A DNA stretch of 64,000 nt from Prochlorococcus marinus str. MIT 9515 (GCF_000015665.1 NC_008817.1:1302001-1366000), one strand, 5' to 3'; positions 8,757-20,157 are shown, counted from the stretch's first letter. Notes: generated by a model from the letters alone, not told the origin. Numbers and translations: made by a program.

Positions 8757-9866
8757 ATGACAGATATTTTAGTACTAATTTTATTTGTATTGTCTGGAGC
8801 AGCATCTGGATGGCTTGGGGTTGATCTTTTACCAGTAGACATACTTAAACAAGTCTCAAATATTGAAGGTTTTAGGGTTGTACTAGCAATTATAGGATTT
8901 TTTGTTGGATTAGCAGCAGGCTTCGTATTCCTGCAGCTTAGAAAGACATTTCTTGATCAAATACGCACAATGCCCACTGATCTACTCATCAGTAGATCAG
9001 TAGGGTTAATTTTAGGATTACTTGTTGCTAATTTACTACTAGCGCCAATATTGTTAATTCCATTTCCAAGAGAAGTATTTTTTGCAAAACCATTAGCAGC
9101 TATTCTTAGTAATTTTTTCTTTGGGGCACTTGGTTATAAATTAGCTGATACACATGGAAGAACACTTTTAAGATTGTTTAACCCAAATAATACTGATGCA
9201 TATCTAGTTAATGAAGGTATACTTCCAGCCGCAAGCCCAAAGATTCTTGATACAAGTGTAATTATAGATGGAAGAATTAATGGTTTATTGAGCTGCGGCT
9301 TACTTGAGGGACAATTAATTGTCGCTCAAAGTGTAATTGACGAGCTACAAACTTTGGCTGACTCTAGTAGTAATGAGAAAAGAGCTAAAGGGAGAAGAGG
9401 ACTTAAATTATTGAAAGAACTAAGAGAACTTTACGGAAGAAGACTTGTTATAAATCCAACAAAATATGAGGGGAACGGAGTAGATGAAAAACTTCTAAGA
9501 ATATCTGAAGATATGGCAGGTACGTTAATTACTGCAGATTATAATCTCTCTCAGATTGCGGAAGTAAAGGAATTAAAAGTTATGAATTTGAGCGATTTAG
9601 TGATTGCTTTGAGGCCAGAAGTACAACCCGGGGAATCACTTAATATTAAAATTGTTAGAGAGGGAAAAGAAAAAATGCAAGGGATTGGATATTTAGATGA
9701 CGGCACAATGGTAGTTATTGATGATGCAAAGAAATTTGTTGGAGATAGATTGGACATAGTTATAACTGGTGCATTGCAAACACCAACAGGAAGAATGGTA
9801 TTTGGAAAACTGATAAATGATCCTGAGTCAAACAAATCTTTTAAATCAACAGCGACACAGGGCTAA
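8757..9866 (+). CDS. Membrane protein with PIN and TRAM domains (YacL type)
   Basis: The 369-residue protein starts with about four membrane helices (residues 3-140). A PIN nuclease-like domain follows, beginning LDTSVIIDGRI and including TADYNLSQ with the conserved acidic residues. A C-terminal TRAM domain (about 295-355) gives predicted RNA binding. The arrangement matches the YacL family found in Gram-positives and cyanobacteria. A membrane-tethered RNA-cleaving or RNA-binding role is inferred from domains only. It lies 31 bp upstream of the clpR GTG codon. Confidence 0.88.
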   Translation: MTDILVLILFVLSGAASGWLGVDLLPVDILKQVSNIEGFRVVLAIIGFFVGLAAGFVFLQLRKTFLDQIRTMPTDLLISRSVGLILGLLVANLLLAPILLIPFPREVFFAKPLAAILSNFFFGALGYKLADTHGRTLLRLFNPNNTDAYLVNEGILPAASPKILDTSVIIDGRINGLLSCGLLEGQLIVAQSVIDELQTLADSSSNEKRAKGRRGLKLLKELRELYGRRLVINPTKYEGNGVDEKLLRISEDMAGTLITADYNLSQIAEVKELKVMNLSDLVIALRPEVQPGESLNIKIVREGKEKMQGIGYLDDGTMVVIDDAKKFVGDRLDIVITGALQTPTGRMVFGKLINDPESNKSFKSTATQG

Positions 9867-9906
9867 ATCTAGCTAGAATCATTCCAGTATTTATTTTGTG
9901 GAACAT

Positions 9907-10569
9907 ATGACTGTATCTGCTCCTTATTATGGCGAAAATACCGCTATGAGGACTCCGCCCCCAGATTTACCTTCTCTTCTTTTAAAGGAAAGAATTGTCT
10001 ATCTTGGATTGCCGTTATTTTCAGATGATGACGCTAAAAGGCAATTAGGAATGGATGTTACTGAGCTCATTATTGCTCAACTCCTTTATCTAGAGTTTGA
10101 TGATCCTGATAAACCTATCTACTTTTATATCAATTCAACAGGTACTAGTTGGTACACTGGAGATGCTGTTGGTTTTGAAACAGAAGCTTTCGCCATCTGC
10201 GATACTATCAACTACATCAAACCACCTATTCATACAATTTGTATTGGACAAGCCATGGGTACAGCAGCAGTTATCCTATCTTCTGGGACAAAAGGTCATA
10301 GAGCAGCTCTCCCGCATGCTTCTATTGTTCTCCACCAACCTATTAGTGGCGCAAGAGGGCAAGCAACCGATATCCAGATAAGAGCCGAAGAAGTGTTAAA
10401 AAATAAAAAATCAATGCTTGAGATATTATCACGCAACACTGGGAAAAGTATTGAAGATCTCTCCAAAGACTCTGACAGGATGAGTTATCTAAATCCTCAA
10501 GAAGCTTTAGATTACGGAGTAATCGATAGAATACTTACAAGTCAAAAAGATTTGCCAAATAAAATTTAA
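9907..10569 (+). CDS. clpR: ClpR, inactive ClpP-like subunit
   Basis: This ClpP-fold protein lacks the catalytic serine. Where the downstream ClpP has [11 protein letters not shown], this one has GQAMGTAAVIL, placing Gly at the nucleophile position. The histidine region (ASIVLHQP) is kept. Cyanobacterial ClpR forms a mixed ring with ClpP3, and the clpR-clpP3 order here fits this exactly. ATG at 9907 gives about 220 residues; an in-frame GTG at 9898 is the alternative, and no strong ribosome site separates the two. The insertion around TGTSWYTGDAVGFETE is typical of this subfamily. Confidence 0.92.
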   Translation: MTVSAPYYGENTAMRTPPPDLPSLLLKERIVYLGLPLFSDDDAKRQLGMDVTELIIAQLLYLEFDDPDKPIYFYINSTGTSWYTGDAVGFETEAFAICDTINYIKPPIHTICIGQAMGTAAVILSSGTKGHRAALPHASIVLHQPISGARGQATDIQIRAEEVLKNKKSMLEILSRNTGKSIEDLSKDSDRMSYLNPQEALDYGVIDRILTSQKDLPNKI

Positions 10570-10602
10570 CTCTTACTTTTAATTAACTATTTTTCTAAAA
10601 TT

Positions 10603-11208
10603 ATGCCAATAGGAACTCCAAGCGTGCCTTATAGACTTCCAGGAAGTCAATATGAAAGATGGGTAGACATTTATACAAGATTAGGTGTAGAAAGAATTTT
10701 ATTTCTCGGACAAGAAGTCAATGATGGCATTGCTAATAGCCTTGTTGCTCAAATGCTTTACCTCGATTCTGATGATAATACAAAACCTATTTATCTTTAT
10801 ATAAATAGTCCGGGGGGATCCGTTACTGCTGGATTAGCGATATATGACACTATCAAATACGTAAAAAGTGACGTAGTTACTATATGTGTTGGGCTAGCAG
10901 CCTCTATGGGAGCATTTTTATTAGGAGCTGGGACTAAGGGTAAAAGAGTTGCTCTTCCTCACAGTAGAATCATGATTCATCAACCATTAGGGGGCACCTC
11001 ACAACGTCAGGCGAGTGATATTGAGATAGAAGCTCGAGAAATACTTAGAATCAAAGATATGTTGAACAAATCCATGGCAGATATGACTGGTCAATCTTTC
11101 GAAAAAATAGAGAAAGATACAGACAGAGATTATTTTCTTAGTGCTGAAGAAGCTAAAAACTATGGACTTATCGATAGAGTAATTTCACACCCAAGTGAGG
11201 CAAATTAG
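10603..11208 (+). CDS. clpP3: ATP-dependent Clp protease proteolytic subunit ClpP3
   Basis: This is an active-type ClpP of 201 residues. The catalytic Ser lies in GLAASMGAF and the His in [10 protein letters not shown]; an Asp follows further on. It starts 33 bp after clpR and is very likely co-transcribed with it, giving the ClpP3/R core that works with an AAA+ partner (ClpC in cyanobacteria). The number 3 comes from operon position; cyanobacteria carry several clpP genes. Confidence 0.93.
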   Translation: MPIGTPSVPYRLPGSQYERWVDIYTRLGVERILFLGQEVNDGIANSLVAQMLYLDSDDNTKPIYLYINSPGGSVTAGLAIYDTIKYVKSDVVTICVGLAASMGAFLLGAGTKGKRVALPHSRIMIHQPLGGTSQRQASDIEIEAREILRIKDMLNKSMADMTGQSFEKIEKDTDRDYFLSAEEAKNYGLIDRVISHPSEAN

Positions 11209-11296
11209 ATCAAATATACGAAAATAATATTTAAATATTAATTTTTAAATGAGCAATTATATGGTTTATTTACACATTTAATGTCTAAAATAATAA

Positions 11297-13314
<2,018 letters not shown>

Positions 13315-13369
13315 GTTTATATTCAATAAAATTTGTTTAAAATAGCTATTACTAATATAAACATTTTTC

Positions 13370-13648
13370 ATGAAAGAAGAAATTCCTAAAATAGAAAATA
13401 AAAATGAGAATTCAGATAATACCTCTACTGAAAATCTAAATCAAGATATAAATAATAAATCTTCTGATAGTGAATATTCTAAGTGGGTTGATAATCAAGG
13501 TGATGAAGTTAAAAATGTTTTTGGATTTAATAGTAGTGCCGAACTTGTAAATGGTAGAGCTGCTATGGTTGGGTTCTTTATGCTTTTATTAACCGAATTA
13601 GTTTTAAAAGGGAGACCTGTAACCTCCTCAATCTTTGGTATAAATTAA
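13370..13648 (+). CDS. hli: High-light-inducible (HLIP/SCP-type) chlorophyll-binding protein
   Basis: The 92-residue protein ends in one membrane helix carrying ELVNGRAAMVGFFMLLLTE, the chlorophyll-binding signature of HLIPs and light-harvesting antenna proteins (Glu and Asn/Arg as ligands). The N-terminal half is Asn/Ser/Glu-rich and probably disordered. HLIPs protect photosystem assembly and bind pigments under stress. This is a longer form than the short, island-type HLIPs of about 40-70 residues. It is 2 bp from the next small membrane protein. Confidence 0.93.
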   Translation: MKEEIPKIENKNENSDNTSTENLNQDINNKSSDSEYSKWVDNQGDEVKNVFGFNSSAELVNGRAAMVGFFMLLLTELVLKGRPVTSSIFGIN

Positions 13649-13650
13649 AA

Positions 13651-13863
13651 ATGGAAGACAAAAAAACTAATCCAATAAAAATTTTCCTCTACATCTCAGT
13701 TTGGGTAATAATTTGGGGAACGTTTGGTTCCCTCGTAGATTATCCTCTCTATAAAAATAATATCTATTTAGAAGGGAGCGTATATCAATATCTTACTTTT
13801 ACAATCACCGCAATCATTTCATTTTTGATTGCCAAATTCTTTTATAAAAAATTTAAGTTATAA
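13651..13863 (+). CDS. Small two-helix membrane protein next to the HLIP
   Basis: A 70-residue protein with two membrane segments, about residues 12-29 and 44-62. It starts 2 bp after the HLIP stop, so it is very likely co-expressed with it. I do not recognise a family. A thylakoid or photosystem-related role is possible only by association. Its 3' end overlaps the convergent gene by 6 bp. Confidence 0.65.
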   Translation: MEDKKTNPIKIFLYISVWVIIWGTFGSLVDYPLYKNNIYLEGSVYQYLTFTITAIISFLIAKFFYKKFKL

Positions 13864-14115
13864 AAACTTATACCTAAATCTCTTCATTATTTTTGCTGGT
13901 TCAGAACTATCTTGAGTTTCATAGAGTATCCACTGATGAGTTTCAGTATCATGATCACAACCTAAATTTCCAGATTGGGAAGGGAAATTGGACATAGATG
14001 AATGACATAATTGATCAGCCTCAAAAGCAGAATCGTAACCTGTTAAAAAGTATATTAAAAATCCAATAACTATTAGCGATAGAACCACTTGAAAAAATAG
14101 GCTTACTATCTTCAT
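13858..14115 (-). CDS. Small membrane-anchored or exported protein, unknown
   Basis: From ATG at 14115 the product is 85 residues, with a hydrophobic N-terminal segment of about 20 residues and a polar domain with two cysteines (DQLCHSS, NLGCDHD). The frame is open for 10 more codons upstream, but CAGGAA just upstream of 14115 looks like a ribosome site for the internal ATG. No family recognised. The hydrophobic segment could be a signal peptide or an anchor. Confidence 0.55.
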   Translation of the reverse strand: MKIVSLFFQVVLSLIVIGFLIYFLTGYDSAFEADQLCHSSMSNFPSQSGNLGCDHDTETHQWILYETQDSSEPAKIMKRFRYKFL

Positions 14116-14176
14116 GAATTTCCTGTCAAAATCTAAATATATCACTTCTGAAAATATTTAGATCTAAAAATTAAGC

Positions 14177-14422
14177 TTATCGCCCAACATTAAAAATAAA
14201 GTCATGAAATTTCGGATTATTAAGATACAAAATAACAAGAAGAACTAAAACCACATTTAAACCTAATACTGTTATCCCAAATATATTTATCTGTTTTTTA
14301 CCCGGTAAGGTATAAGTAAACTTTTTTCCTTTAAGAAAAGCAGCTAATCCTTTTTTCTCTTTTTTTACTTCCTTAATAGACTTATCATTTTTAACTTCAC
14401 TTTCAGAAAACCCTTTTACCAT
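14177..14422 (-). CDS. Small single-helix membrane protein, unknown
   Basis: An 81-residue protein with a lysine-rich cytoplasmic N-terminal half and one membrane helix at about residues 48-68 followed by a short tail. No family recognised. It stands in a group of minus-strand small secreted or membrane proteins between the HLIP and HU. Confidence 0.6.
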   Translation of the reverse strand: MVKGFSESEVKNDKSIKEVKKEKKGLAAFLKGKKFTYTLPGKKQINIFGITVLGLNVVLVLLVILYLNNPKFHDFIFNVGR

Positions 14423-14476
14423 TTCAACCTAAATAACAACTCAATAATATTATAAATTTAAAATAATTCTCAAGAA

Positions 14477-14836
14477 TTAACAATTTTTAATCACATATGG
14501 AATCATAATAGCTTTCTTATTTTTCTTTGACTTTTTAAAGTAATAAGCTTCAATAAGTTCCGTCTGTAAACCCAAAAGGCTTCCCTGACATTTATATCTA
14601 TTTTGATCAGACTCTAATAACTGTATTTTCTCAATTTCGAAAAATAAGTGACTACACTTCTTATAGCGAAAATCTTTTAAACATTCACTAGATTTTTTTA
14701 AAATCTCCCTTTTAGTCATTAACTGTTCAGCGACACAATGATTTGGTAATAAGAAAAACAAAAGTGTTGAGAAACTGATAAATTTCTTATAACTAAAAAG
14801 AGTCAAAAATTTAAAATCCCCCCACATAAAAATCAT
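14477..14836 (-). CDS. Secreted or periplasmic small protein with several cysteines
   Basis: A 119-residue protein with an N-terminal signal-like hydrophobic stretch (about residues 17-31, ending near HCVAEQ). The mature part would be about 82 residues, lysine-rich with several cysteines including one at the C-terminus. The cysteine content fits a disulfide-stabilised exported protein. The start may be residue 1 or Met4. No family recognised. Confidence 0.5.
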   Translation of the reverse strand: MIFMWGDFKFLTLFSYKKFISFSTLLFFLLPNHCVAEQLMTKREILKKSSECLKDFRYKKCSHLFFEIEKIQLLESDQNRYKCQGSLLGLQTELIEAYYFKKSKKNKKAIMIPYVIKNC

Positions 14837-14872
14837 GTTAATAATATTAAAAAAATAATTAATCCTTTTTTC

Positions 14873-14904
14873 TAAAAAAAAAGGTGCTCCTTTTGAGCAC
14901 CTTT
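14873..14904 (-). terminator. Intrinsic terminator after HU
   Basis: On the minus strand AAAGGTGCTC pairs perfectly with GAGCACCTTT around a 5-base loop and is followed by a run of T. It lies 29 bp after the HU stop codon. It is one of the clearest intrinsic terminators in the window. Confidence 0.92.
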
Positions 14905-14932
14905 AATAAGGACAAATTAAGCTATTAAAATA

Positions 14933-15208
14933 TTAGCCTTGAACTCTATCCTTAAAAAGTTTTCCTGCTGAAAATGTTGGAACTCTTTTAGCAGGAATCG
15001 CTATTTTTTCACCTGTCTTTGGGTTTAAGCCCTGTCTAGCAGAGCGGTCCCTTGGTTCAAAAGAACCAAATCCTAGTATGGAGACTTTTTTGCCTTCCAC
15101 TACTGAATCAACAATCGTTTCAATAGCTGCATCAACAACTAAAGATACATCTGTTTTTGTGAGCTCAGTACGAGCAGCTACAAGATTTACTAAATCAGCT
15201 TTGTTCAT
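14933..15208 (-). CDS. hup: DNA-binding protein HU
   Basis: HU is a small histone-like protein that bends and compacts DNA. The 91-residue product has the usual layout: N-terminal helices beginning MNKADLVNLVAA, the GFGSFEPRDRSARQGLNP region, and the beta-arm segment ending VPTFSAGKLFK. A strong terminator follows. A gap of about 600 bp lies upstream of its start. Confidence 0.97.
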   Translation of the reverse strand: MNKADLVNLVAARTELTKTDVSLVVDAAIETIVDSVVEGKKVSILGFGSFEPRDRSARQGLNPKTGEKIAIPAKRVPTFSAGKLFKDRVQG

Positions 15209-15823
15209 TGAATTGTTTGTATAGCAGAGATTTGAAAGACAAGAGTTTTGAAATCAAGTCTAATTACCTCGAACTTGCATATCATATGGAGCAAACACGA
15301 ATACGGCAACCGAAAATGCCGGTGGCGCAAAGCTTTATACAAAATTTAATGACATTTTTAGCAATTCAAAAATATAATTTAGATCTAAAACTTTAATAAT
15401 GACAAAAGTGATCAAGCCTAATTATCAATGCAGAAGTATTGCAATAACTGCTTTTCCCGGGAAAGTTTATTCTCTAATAATTGAAAGAATTAAATTTAAA
15501 AGTAATTAATTAAAGAATTTCAAATATTTATTATTTTTTATTAACTTTCAGATATATTTCCTTCTCAGCACATGAGGAAACATTATTTCTACTTCAAAAT
15601 CAAAAAATTCAGTAACATCGCAATGTTTGAACTAAGGAATTAAACATAAAAAAAAGAGGGGAAAGATCTTTTAACAATCTTATTAAGAACTTTATATTTA
15701 AAATATTGATGAGTGAAACATCAAATTTGATTTTTTTTTTAAACTTTGGACTTATGATTCAGATGTCTGGATAATTTTATTAAATTTGTTCATTCATAAA
15801 AATATCAAAGAAATAACGACACA
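15209..15823. other. 615-bp gap with no convincing gene
   Basis: This is the longest gene-poor stretch in the window. Two short plus-strand frames exist, one ending at 15396 and a 36-codon one from ATG 15399 to 15509, but neither resembles a known protein. Around 15290-15335 the sequence is locally GC-richer (CGG, CCG and GCG triplets) and CGGCA (15304-15308) can pair with TGCCG (15317-15321). This could mark an RNA gene, a remnant or a real small ORF; I cannot decide. Confidence 0.35.
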
Positions 15824-17857
15824 GTGAATGATATAAAGCTTGGGAACCCATTGCCTCTAGGAAGTTCAATAACATCAAAAGGAGTCAATTTCTCTTTAAT
15901 AGCTACAAACGCAGAATATATAGAAATTTTAGTATTTGAGAAAGAAGATTCAGTTGCTCCAAAAGCAATCTTCAAATTAGATCAAAATCATAAGACTGGG
16001 CCTTACTGGCATGCGGAAATAAACGATCTCAAGGAAGGATCTATCTACGCCTTCAGAATAAAGCAGAAGGTAAACGAGCCTAATAAAGATTATTCTAAAA
16101 CAGTTTTAATTGATCCTTGTTCAAGAGGCATTACAGGATGGAGTAAATACTCTAGAAAAAATGCGCTAAATAATTTTGATAACATGGATTCATGTCTCAA
16201 AAGTGTTGTTTGTGATAGGAAAGTTTTTAATTTTAAAAATTTCCCTAGACCAAAACACTCTTGGGAAGAAACAATAATTTATGAGCTCCATATCAAAGCA
16301 TTTACTCAATCCTCTAATGAAGATGAAAGTTGCTTTAAAAAATTTTTAAAAAAAATTCCATATCTAAAAGAACTTGGCATAACAAGTATTGAATTACTTC
16401 CAGTATTTTGTTTTGACCCAAATGATGCTCCTAATGGATTAGAAAATTTTTGGGGTTATAGTCCTATTAACTGGTTTACTCCTCATTTTCAATATCTTTC
16501 AAATAAATCTGCCGAACAAAATAGAGAAGAATTTAGAAAATTTGTGGAAGAATGCCATAAAGAAAATATTGAGGTTATTTTAGATGTGGTATACAACCAT
16601 ACCTCTGAAGGCGATTCCGGGGGGCCAGCAATATCTTGGAAAGGAATAGATGAAAATCTTTACTATTTCATCGATAAAGATAAAAATTATCAGGATGTTA
16701 CTGGTTGTGGCAATACAATTGCAGCAAATAGAGGGTTAGTTAGAAAATTAATAATAGAGTCATTAAAGTGCTGGGCAAATGAATTTGGCGTTGATGGTTT
16801 TAGATTTGATTTAGGAATTGCCTTATCTAGAGGAGAAGATCTTGTCCCACTTGATAATCCACCAATTTTTGAAGATATTGAATGTGAGCCTGAACTTGCC
16901 GATATAAAACTAATTAGTGAGCCTTGGGATTGTGGAGGATTATACAAATTAAATAATTTCCCTTCAAAGAAAACGTTTACATGGAACGGTCATTTCAGAG
17001 ATGATTTAAGAAGATTTTGGAGAGGGGATAAAGATTCGGCTTGGAATATGAGTGACAAAATCAAAGGCAGTCCATCACATTACAAAGAGAATATTTCTTT
17101 CCCAAAGTCTATTAATTTCATAACTTCTCACGATGGATTTACACTAAAAGATTTAGTTTCTTTTAATAAAAAGCATAATTTTGCAAATAAAGAACAAAAT
17201 AGAGATGGAGATAACCACAACAATTCATGGAATCATGGAGTGGAAGGACCTACATCAAACTTATTTATTAAAAAATTAAGAAAGCGGCAACAAAAAAATT
17301 TCCTTTTAAGTTTATTAATCTCAAAAGGAGTCCCTATGATACTAATGGGTGATGAAATCGGAAGATCTCAGGGCGGTAATAACAATTCTTGGTGCCAAAA
17401 TAATTCCTTGGGTTGGATGAATTGGGATGAAAGCCAACAAGATTTAGAGTTATTAACTTATCTTAAATATCTAATAAAAATCAGAAAAAAATTTATTAAA
17501 TTTTTTAATCCTATCTCTCCACAAAATAGAAAAGATATTGATAATTTAGTTAATTACTACTGGCATGGTGCAAAGTTAGAAAGCCCAGATTGGAGTAGCT
17601 GGTCACATACAATTGCTTTTAGTATGAATAAAGGTAAAAATAATCCTTTAATATGGGCAGGCCTAAATGCATATACAAAAAGTATTGATTTTCACCTGCC
17701 AGAATCTAAAAGCAAATGGCTTAAAGTTGTTGATACTAACGAGTCTGGAACTATCATGCCTATTCCCCTAGAACATAAATCTATTACAGTAGAAAATAGG
17801 AGCTCTGTATTAATTATTTCAGAAGAAGTATTTGGAACAAAAAATATTATATTCTAA
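15824..17857 (+). CDS. glgX: Glycogen debranching enzyme (isoamylase type)
   Basis: The 677-residue GH13 protein has an N-terminal CBM48-like domain followed by the catalytic barrel. The conserved segments are DVVYNHTSEGD, GFRFDLG with the nucleophile Asp, LISEPWDCGG with the acid/base Glu, and TSHDGFT with the third acidic residue. It hydrolyses alpha-1,6 branches, freeing glucan chains during night-time glycogen breakdown. The start is GTG. A GPH-type sugar transporter lies downstream after a convergent tRNA gene. Confidence 0.95.
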   Translation: MNDIKLGNPLPLGSSITSKGVNFSLIATNAEYIEILVFEKEDSVAPKAIFKLDQNHKTGPYWHAEINDLKEGSIYAFRIKQKVNEPNKDYSKTVLIDPCSRGITGWSKYSRKNALNNFDNMDSCLKSVVCDRKVFNFKNFPRPKHSWEETIIYELHIKAFTQSSNEDESCFKKFLKKIPYLKELGITSIELLPVFCFDPNDAPNGLENFWGYSPINWFTPHFQYLSNKSAEQNREEFRKFVEECHKENIEVILDVVYNHTSEGDSGGPAISWKGIDENLYYFIDKDKNYQDVTGCGNTIAANRGLVRKLIIESLKCWANEFGVDGFRFDLGIALSRGEDLVPLDNPPIFEDIECEPELADIKLISEPWDCGGLYKLNNFPSKKTFTWNGHFRDDLRRFWRGDKDSAWNMSDKIKGSPSHYKENISFPKSINFITSHDGFTLKDLVSFNKKHNFANKEQNRDGDNHNNSWNHGVEGPTSNLFIKKLRKRQQKNFLLSLLISKGVPMILMGDEIGRSQGGNNNSWCQNNSLGWMNWDESQQDLELLTYLKYLIKIRKKFIKFFNPISPQNRKDIDNLVNYYWHGAKLESPDWSSWSHTIAFSMNKGKNNPLIWAGLNAYTKSIDFHLPESKSKWLKVVDTNESGTIMPIPLEHKSITVENRSSVLIISEEVFGTKNIIF

Positions 17858-17858
17858 A

Positions 17859-17929
17859 AGCGGGCGGCGGGAATCGAACCCGCATCTTCAGCTTGGAAGG
17901 CTGAGGTTTTACCACTAAACCACGCCCGC
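17859..17929 (-). tRNA. tRNA-Gly (TCC)
   Basis: The minus strand folds as a cloverleaf with a perfect acceptor arm GCGGGCG/CGCCCGC, anticodon loop CTTCCAA giving TCC, and T-loop GGTTCGATTCC. Discriminator T, no CCA encoded. The 3' end is one base from the glgX stop on the opposite strand, leaving no room for a separate glgX terminator. Confidence 0.96.
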
Positions 17930-17990
17930 AATAAGTAATAGAATTACATTTGCAATAATACATTATCAAACAATCAACAAACAAAAAAGA

Positions 17991-19388
17991 TTGGAAAATT
18001 CACACTCAAAAAATATAACAGGATCAAGAACAAGATTAATGCTCTCTTATGGACTTGGAGATGCTGGTACAGGCTTAGCAGCCACACAATTTGGATTCTT
18101 TCTCTTTAGGTTCTTTATTTGTTCGGCAGGTTTACCAGTTTTAATTGCGGGTTCATTATTAATGTTGATAAAGATATGGGATGCGATAAATGATCCATTA
18201 ATTGGATGGTTAAGTGATAGGACAAAATCTAAATGGGGACCAAGAATACCTTGGATGCTTGTTGCAGCTTTACCTCTTGGGCTTTCTTTAGCGGCAATAT
18301 GGTGGATACCTGCAGGTTCTGTCATAAACAAAACACTTTATTATACTTTAATTTCAATAATCGTAATGACTGCTTATACAAGCATCAATCTTCCTTTCGC
18401 CGCTTTATCTACTGAAATTTCAGAAAAAACTTCAATCAGAACTAGATTAAATGCCGCGAGATTTACTGGATCAATAATAGCTGGTTTAACTGGATTAATA
18501 ATAGCTGGAGTGGTTTTAAATTCAAAAGGATTGGCTAATAACGAATATTTCTTAATGGGTAAAATCAGTGGGTTTATAGCGGTAACAACAACCTTAATAT
18601 CTTGTTGGGGATTAGCTCCATATGCCAAAAAAGCTAGGAAACCATCTGGGAAGGTCGAACCAATTAAACTCCAATTTAAAAGAATATTTAATAATAAAAA
18701 ATTTCTCAAAGTGATTTCTTTATATATTTTACTTTGGTGCGCCTTACAGTTAATGCAAACAGTTGCCTTAATTTATGTAGAAGATGTACTGAATGTGCCT
18801 TCAGAAATTGCTAACTGGGTTCCAATACCCTTCCAAATAAGTGCATTATTAGGATTACAAATATGGGCAAGAGTTTCAAATAAATTAAACAGAATTTCAG
18901 CTTTTAACTATGGGGCAATTATTTGGATAGTTTCATGTACAGCAGCATTATTTTTACCTTCTTTATCCAAAGTTTCATCTTTGGGAGATGGTGTATTTCT
19001 AAATACTAATAACTTTATTCTATTTATAGTTTTAATTATCATTATTTGTCTAATTGGTATAGGTGCTTCAACTGCTTACCTAATTCCATGGTCACTTCTT
19101 CCTGATGCGATAGATGAAGATCCAGAAAAACCAGCAGGACTATATACCGCTTGGATGGTTCTTATTCAGAAAATTGGTATTGGTCTAAGTGTTCAAATAC
19201 TAGGCTTATTACTATACATATCTGGTTATCAATCATGCATTGTCGACAATTCCAGTTTTAATATTATTGAACAATCATCTTTAGCTCAATTAACCATAAG
19301 ATTATGCATTGGTTTTATACCTTCTTTATTAGTAATTACTGGAGTACTTATAATGCGAAAATGGGATCAAAAATTATTGCCCAACTAA
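17991..19388 (+). CDS. GPH-type (melibiose-carrier-like) sugar:cation symporter
   Basis: The 465-residue protein has about twelve hydrophobic segments. The segment around residues 60-85 (DAINDPLIGWLSDRTKSKWGPR) is the hallmark of the GPH family, which moves glycosides and related solutes with a cation. A matching late segment, LPDAIDEDPEKPAG, is also family-typical. The start is TTG at 17991; ATG at 18039 would drop 16 residues and is the alternative. Closeness to glgX suggests a sugar substrate, but the substrate cannot be read from sequence. Confidence 0.85.
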   Translation: MENSHSKNITGSRTRLMLSYGLGDAGTGLAATQFGFFLFRFFICSAGLPVLIAGSLLMLIKIWDAINDPLIGWLSDRTKSKWGPRIPWMLVAALPLGLSLAAIWWIPAGSVINKTLYYTLISIIVMTAYTSINLPFAALSTEISEKTSIRTRLNAARFTGSIIAGLTGLIIAGVVLNSKGLANNEYFLMGKISGFIAVTTTLISCWGLAPYAKKARKPSGKVEPIKLQFKRIFNNKKFLKVISLYILLWCALQLMQTVALIYVEDVLNVPSEIANWVPIPFQISALLGLQIWARVSNKLNRISAFNYGAIIWIVSCTAALFLPSLSKVSSLGDGVFLNTNNFILFIVLIIIICLIGIGASTAYLIPWSLLPDAIDEDPEKPAGLYTAWMVLIQKIGIGLSVQILGLLLYISGYQSCIVDNSSFNIIEQSSLAQLTIRLCIGFIPSLLVITGVLIMRKWDQKLLPN

Positions 19389-19397
19389 TATAAATAT

Positions 19398-20153
19398 ATG
19401 TATTATCCAAAATTTTTTAAAAGACTTGTAAACAGCCTCATAATTGGAGGGCAAGCAATTAATTATATTTTCAAAGGGAAAATTTCCAAAAATGACCTTT
19501 TTGAACAACTGATGGAATCAGGCCCTGGAAGTTTATTAATTGTATTAATAACAGGTGTCGCTGCTGGTACAGTTTTTAATATTCAAGTCGCTTCTCAGTT
19601 AACAAGCATGGGGGTTTCAAGTGAAATAGGCGGCTTGCTAGCTGTAGGAATGGCAAGAGAAATGGCTCCTCTTCTAACAGCCACTTTAATGACAGGCAAA
19701 GTAGCCACTGCCTATGCAGCCCAACTTGGAACCATGAAAGTTACTGAACAAATAGAAGCTATAACAATGTTAAGAACTGAACCAATTCAATATTTAGTAG
19801 TTCCAAGATTACTTTCCATGATAATTATGTCACCAATACAATGTCTTTTATTTTTATCAGTTGCTTTATGGAGTGGCCAAATCTGGAGCACAATTTTTTA
19901 TAACGTTCCCCCCTCAGTTTTTTGGACTTCTGTACGTTCTGGTAATGTAAGTTTAAGCAGTTCAGACTTATCCTCTATGATAATAAAATCCGTAGTATTC
20001 GGATTATTAATATCAATTATTGCTTGTGGATATGGCCTTACTACAAAAGGAGGACCCAAAGAAGTCGGGACAAGTACAACAGGTGCAGTTGTAATGACTC
20101 TTGTTACTGTATCTTTAATGGATGTAGTACTAACACAAATATTATTTGGATAA
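19398..20153 (+). CDS. MlaE-type ABC transporter permease
   Basis: The 251-residue integral membrane protein matches the MlaE/Ycf63 family of lipid-transport permeases, with GMAREMAPLLTATLMTGKVATAYAAQLGTM as the conserved central region (quoted here only to mark residues about 94-125) and GYGLTTKGGPKEVG near the C-terminus. In cyanobacteria and plastids such permeases move lipids between membranes together with MlaD- and MlaF-like partners, which are not next to it here. It is 9 bp after the sugar transporter and 4 bp before the next gene. Confidence 0.88.
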   Translation: MYYPKFFKRLVNSLIIGGQAINYIFKGKISKNDLFEQLMESGPGSLLIVLITGVAAGTVFNIQVASQLTSMGVSSEIGGLLAVGMAREMAPLLTATLMTGKVATAYAAQLGTMKVTEQIEAITMLRTEPIQYLVVPRLLSMIIMSPIQCLLFLSVALWSGQIWSTIFYNVPPSVFWTSVRSGNVSLSSSDLSSMIIKSVVFGLLISIIACGYGLTTKGGPKEVGTSTTGAVVMTLVTVSLMDVVLTQILFG

Positions 20154-20157
20154 ATCT

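Noticed and set aside
15208-15396. 62-codon plus-strand ORF starting opposite the HU start codon
   Set aside because: It begins with TTG overlapping the HU start on the other strand, uses rare codons for this genome (CGG, CCG, GCG) and resembles no protein. Kept only as part of the gap note.
15541-15660. Yfr-type small RNA (GAGGAAACA with inverted repeats)
   Set aside because: Short motif resemblance only; I cannot recall the family consensus well enough and the repeat at 15620-15650 is followed by A, not T.
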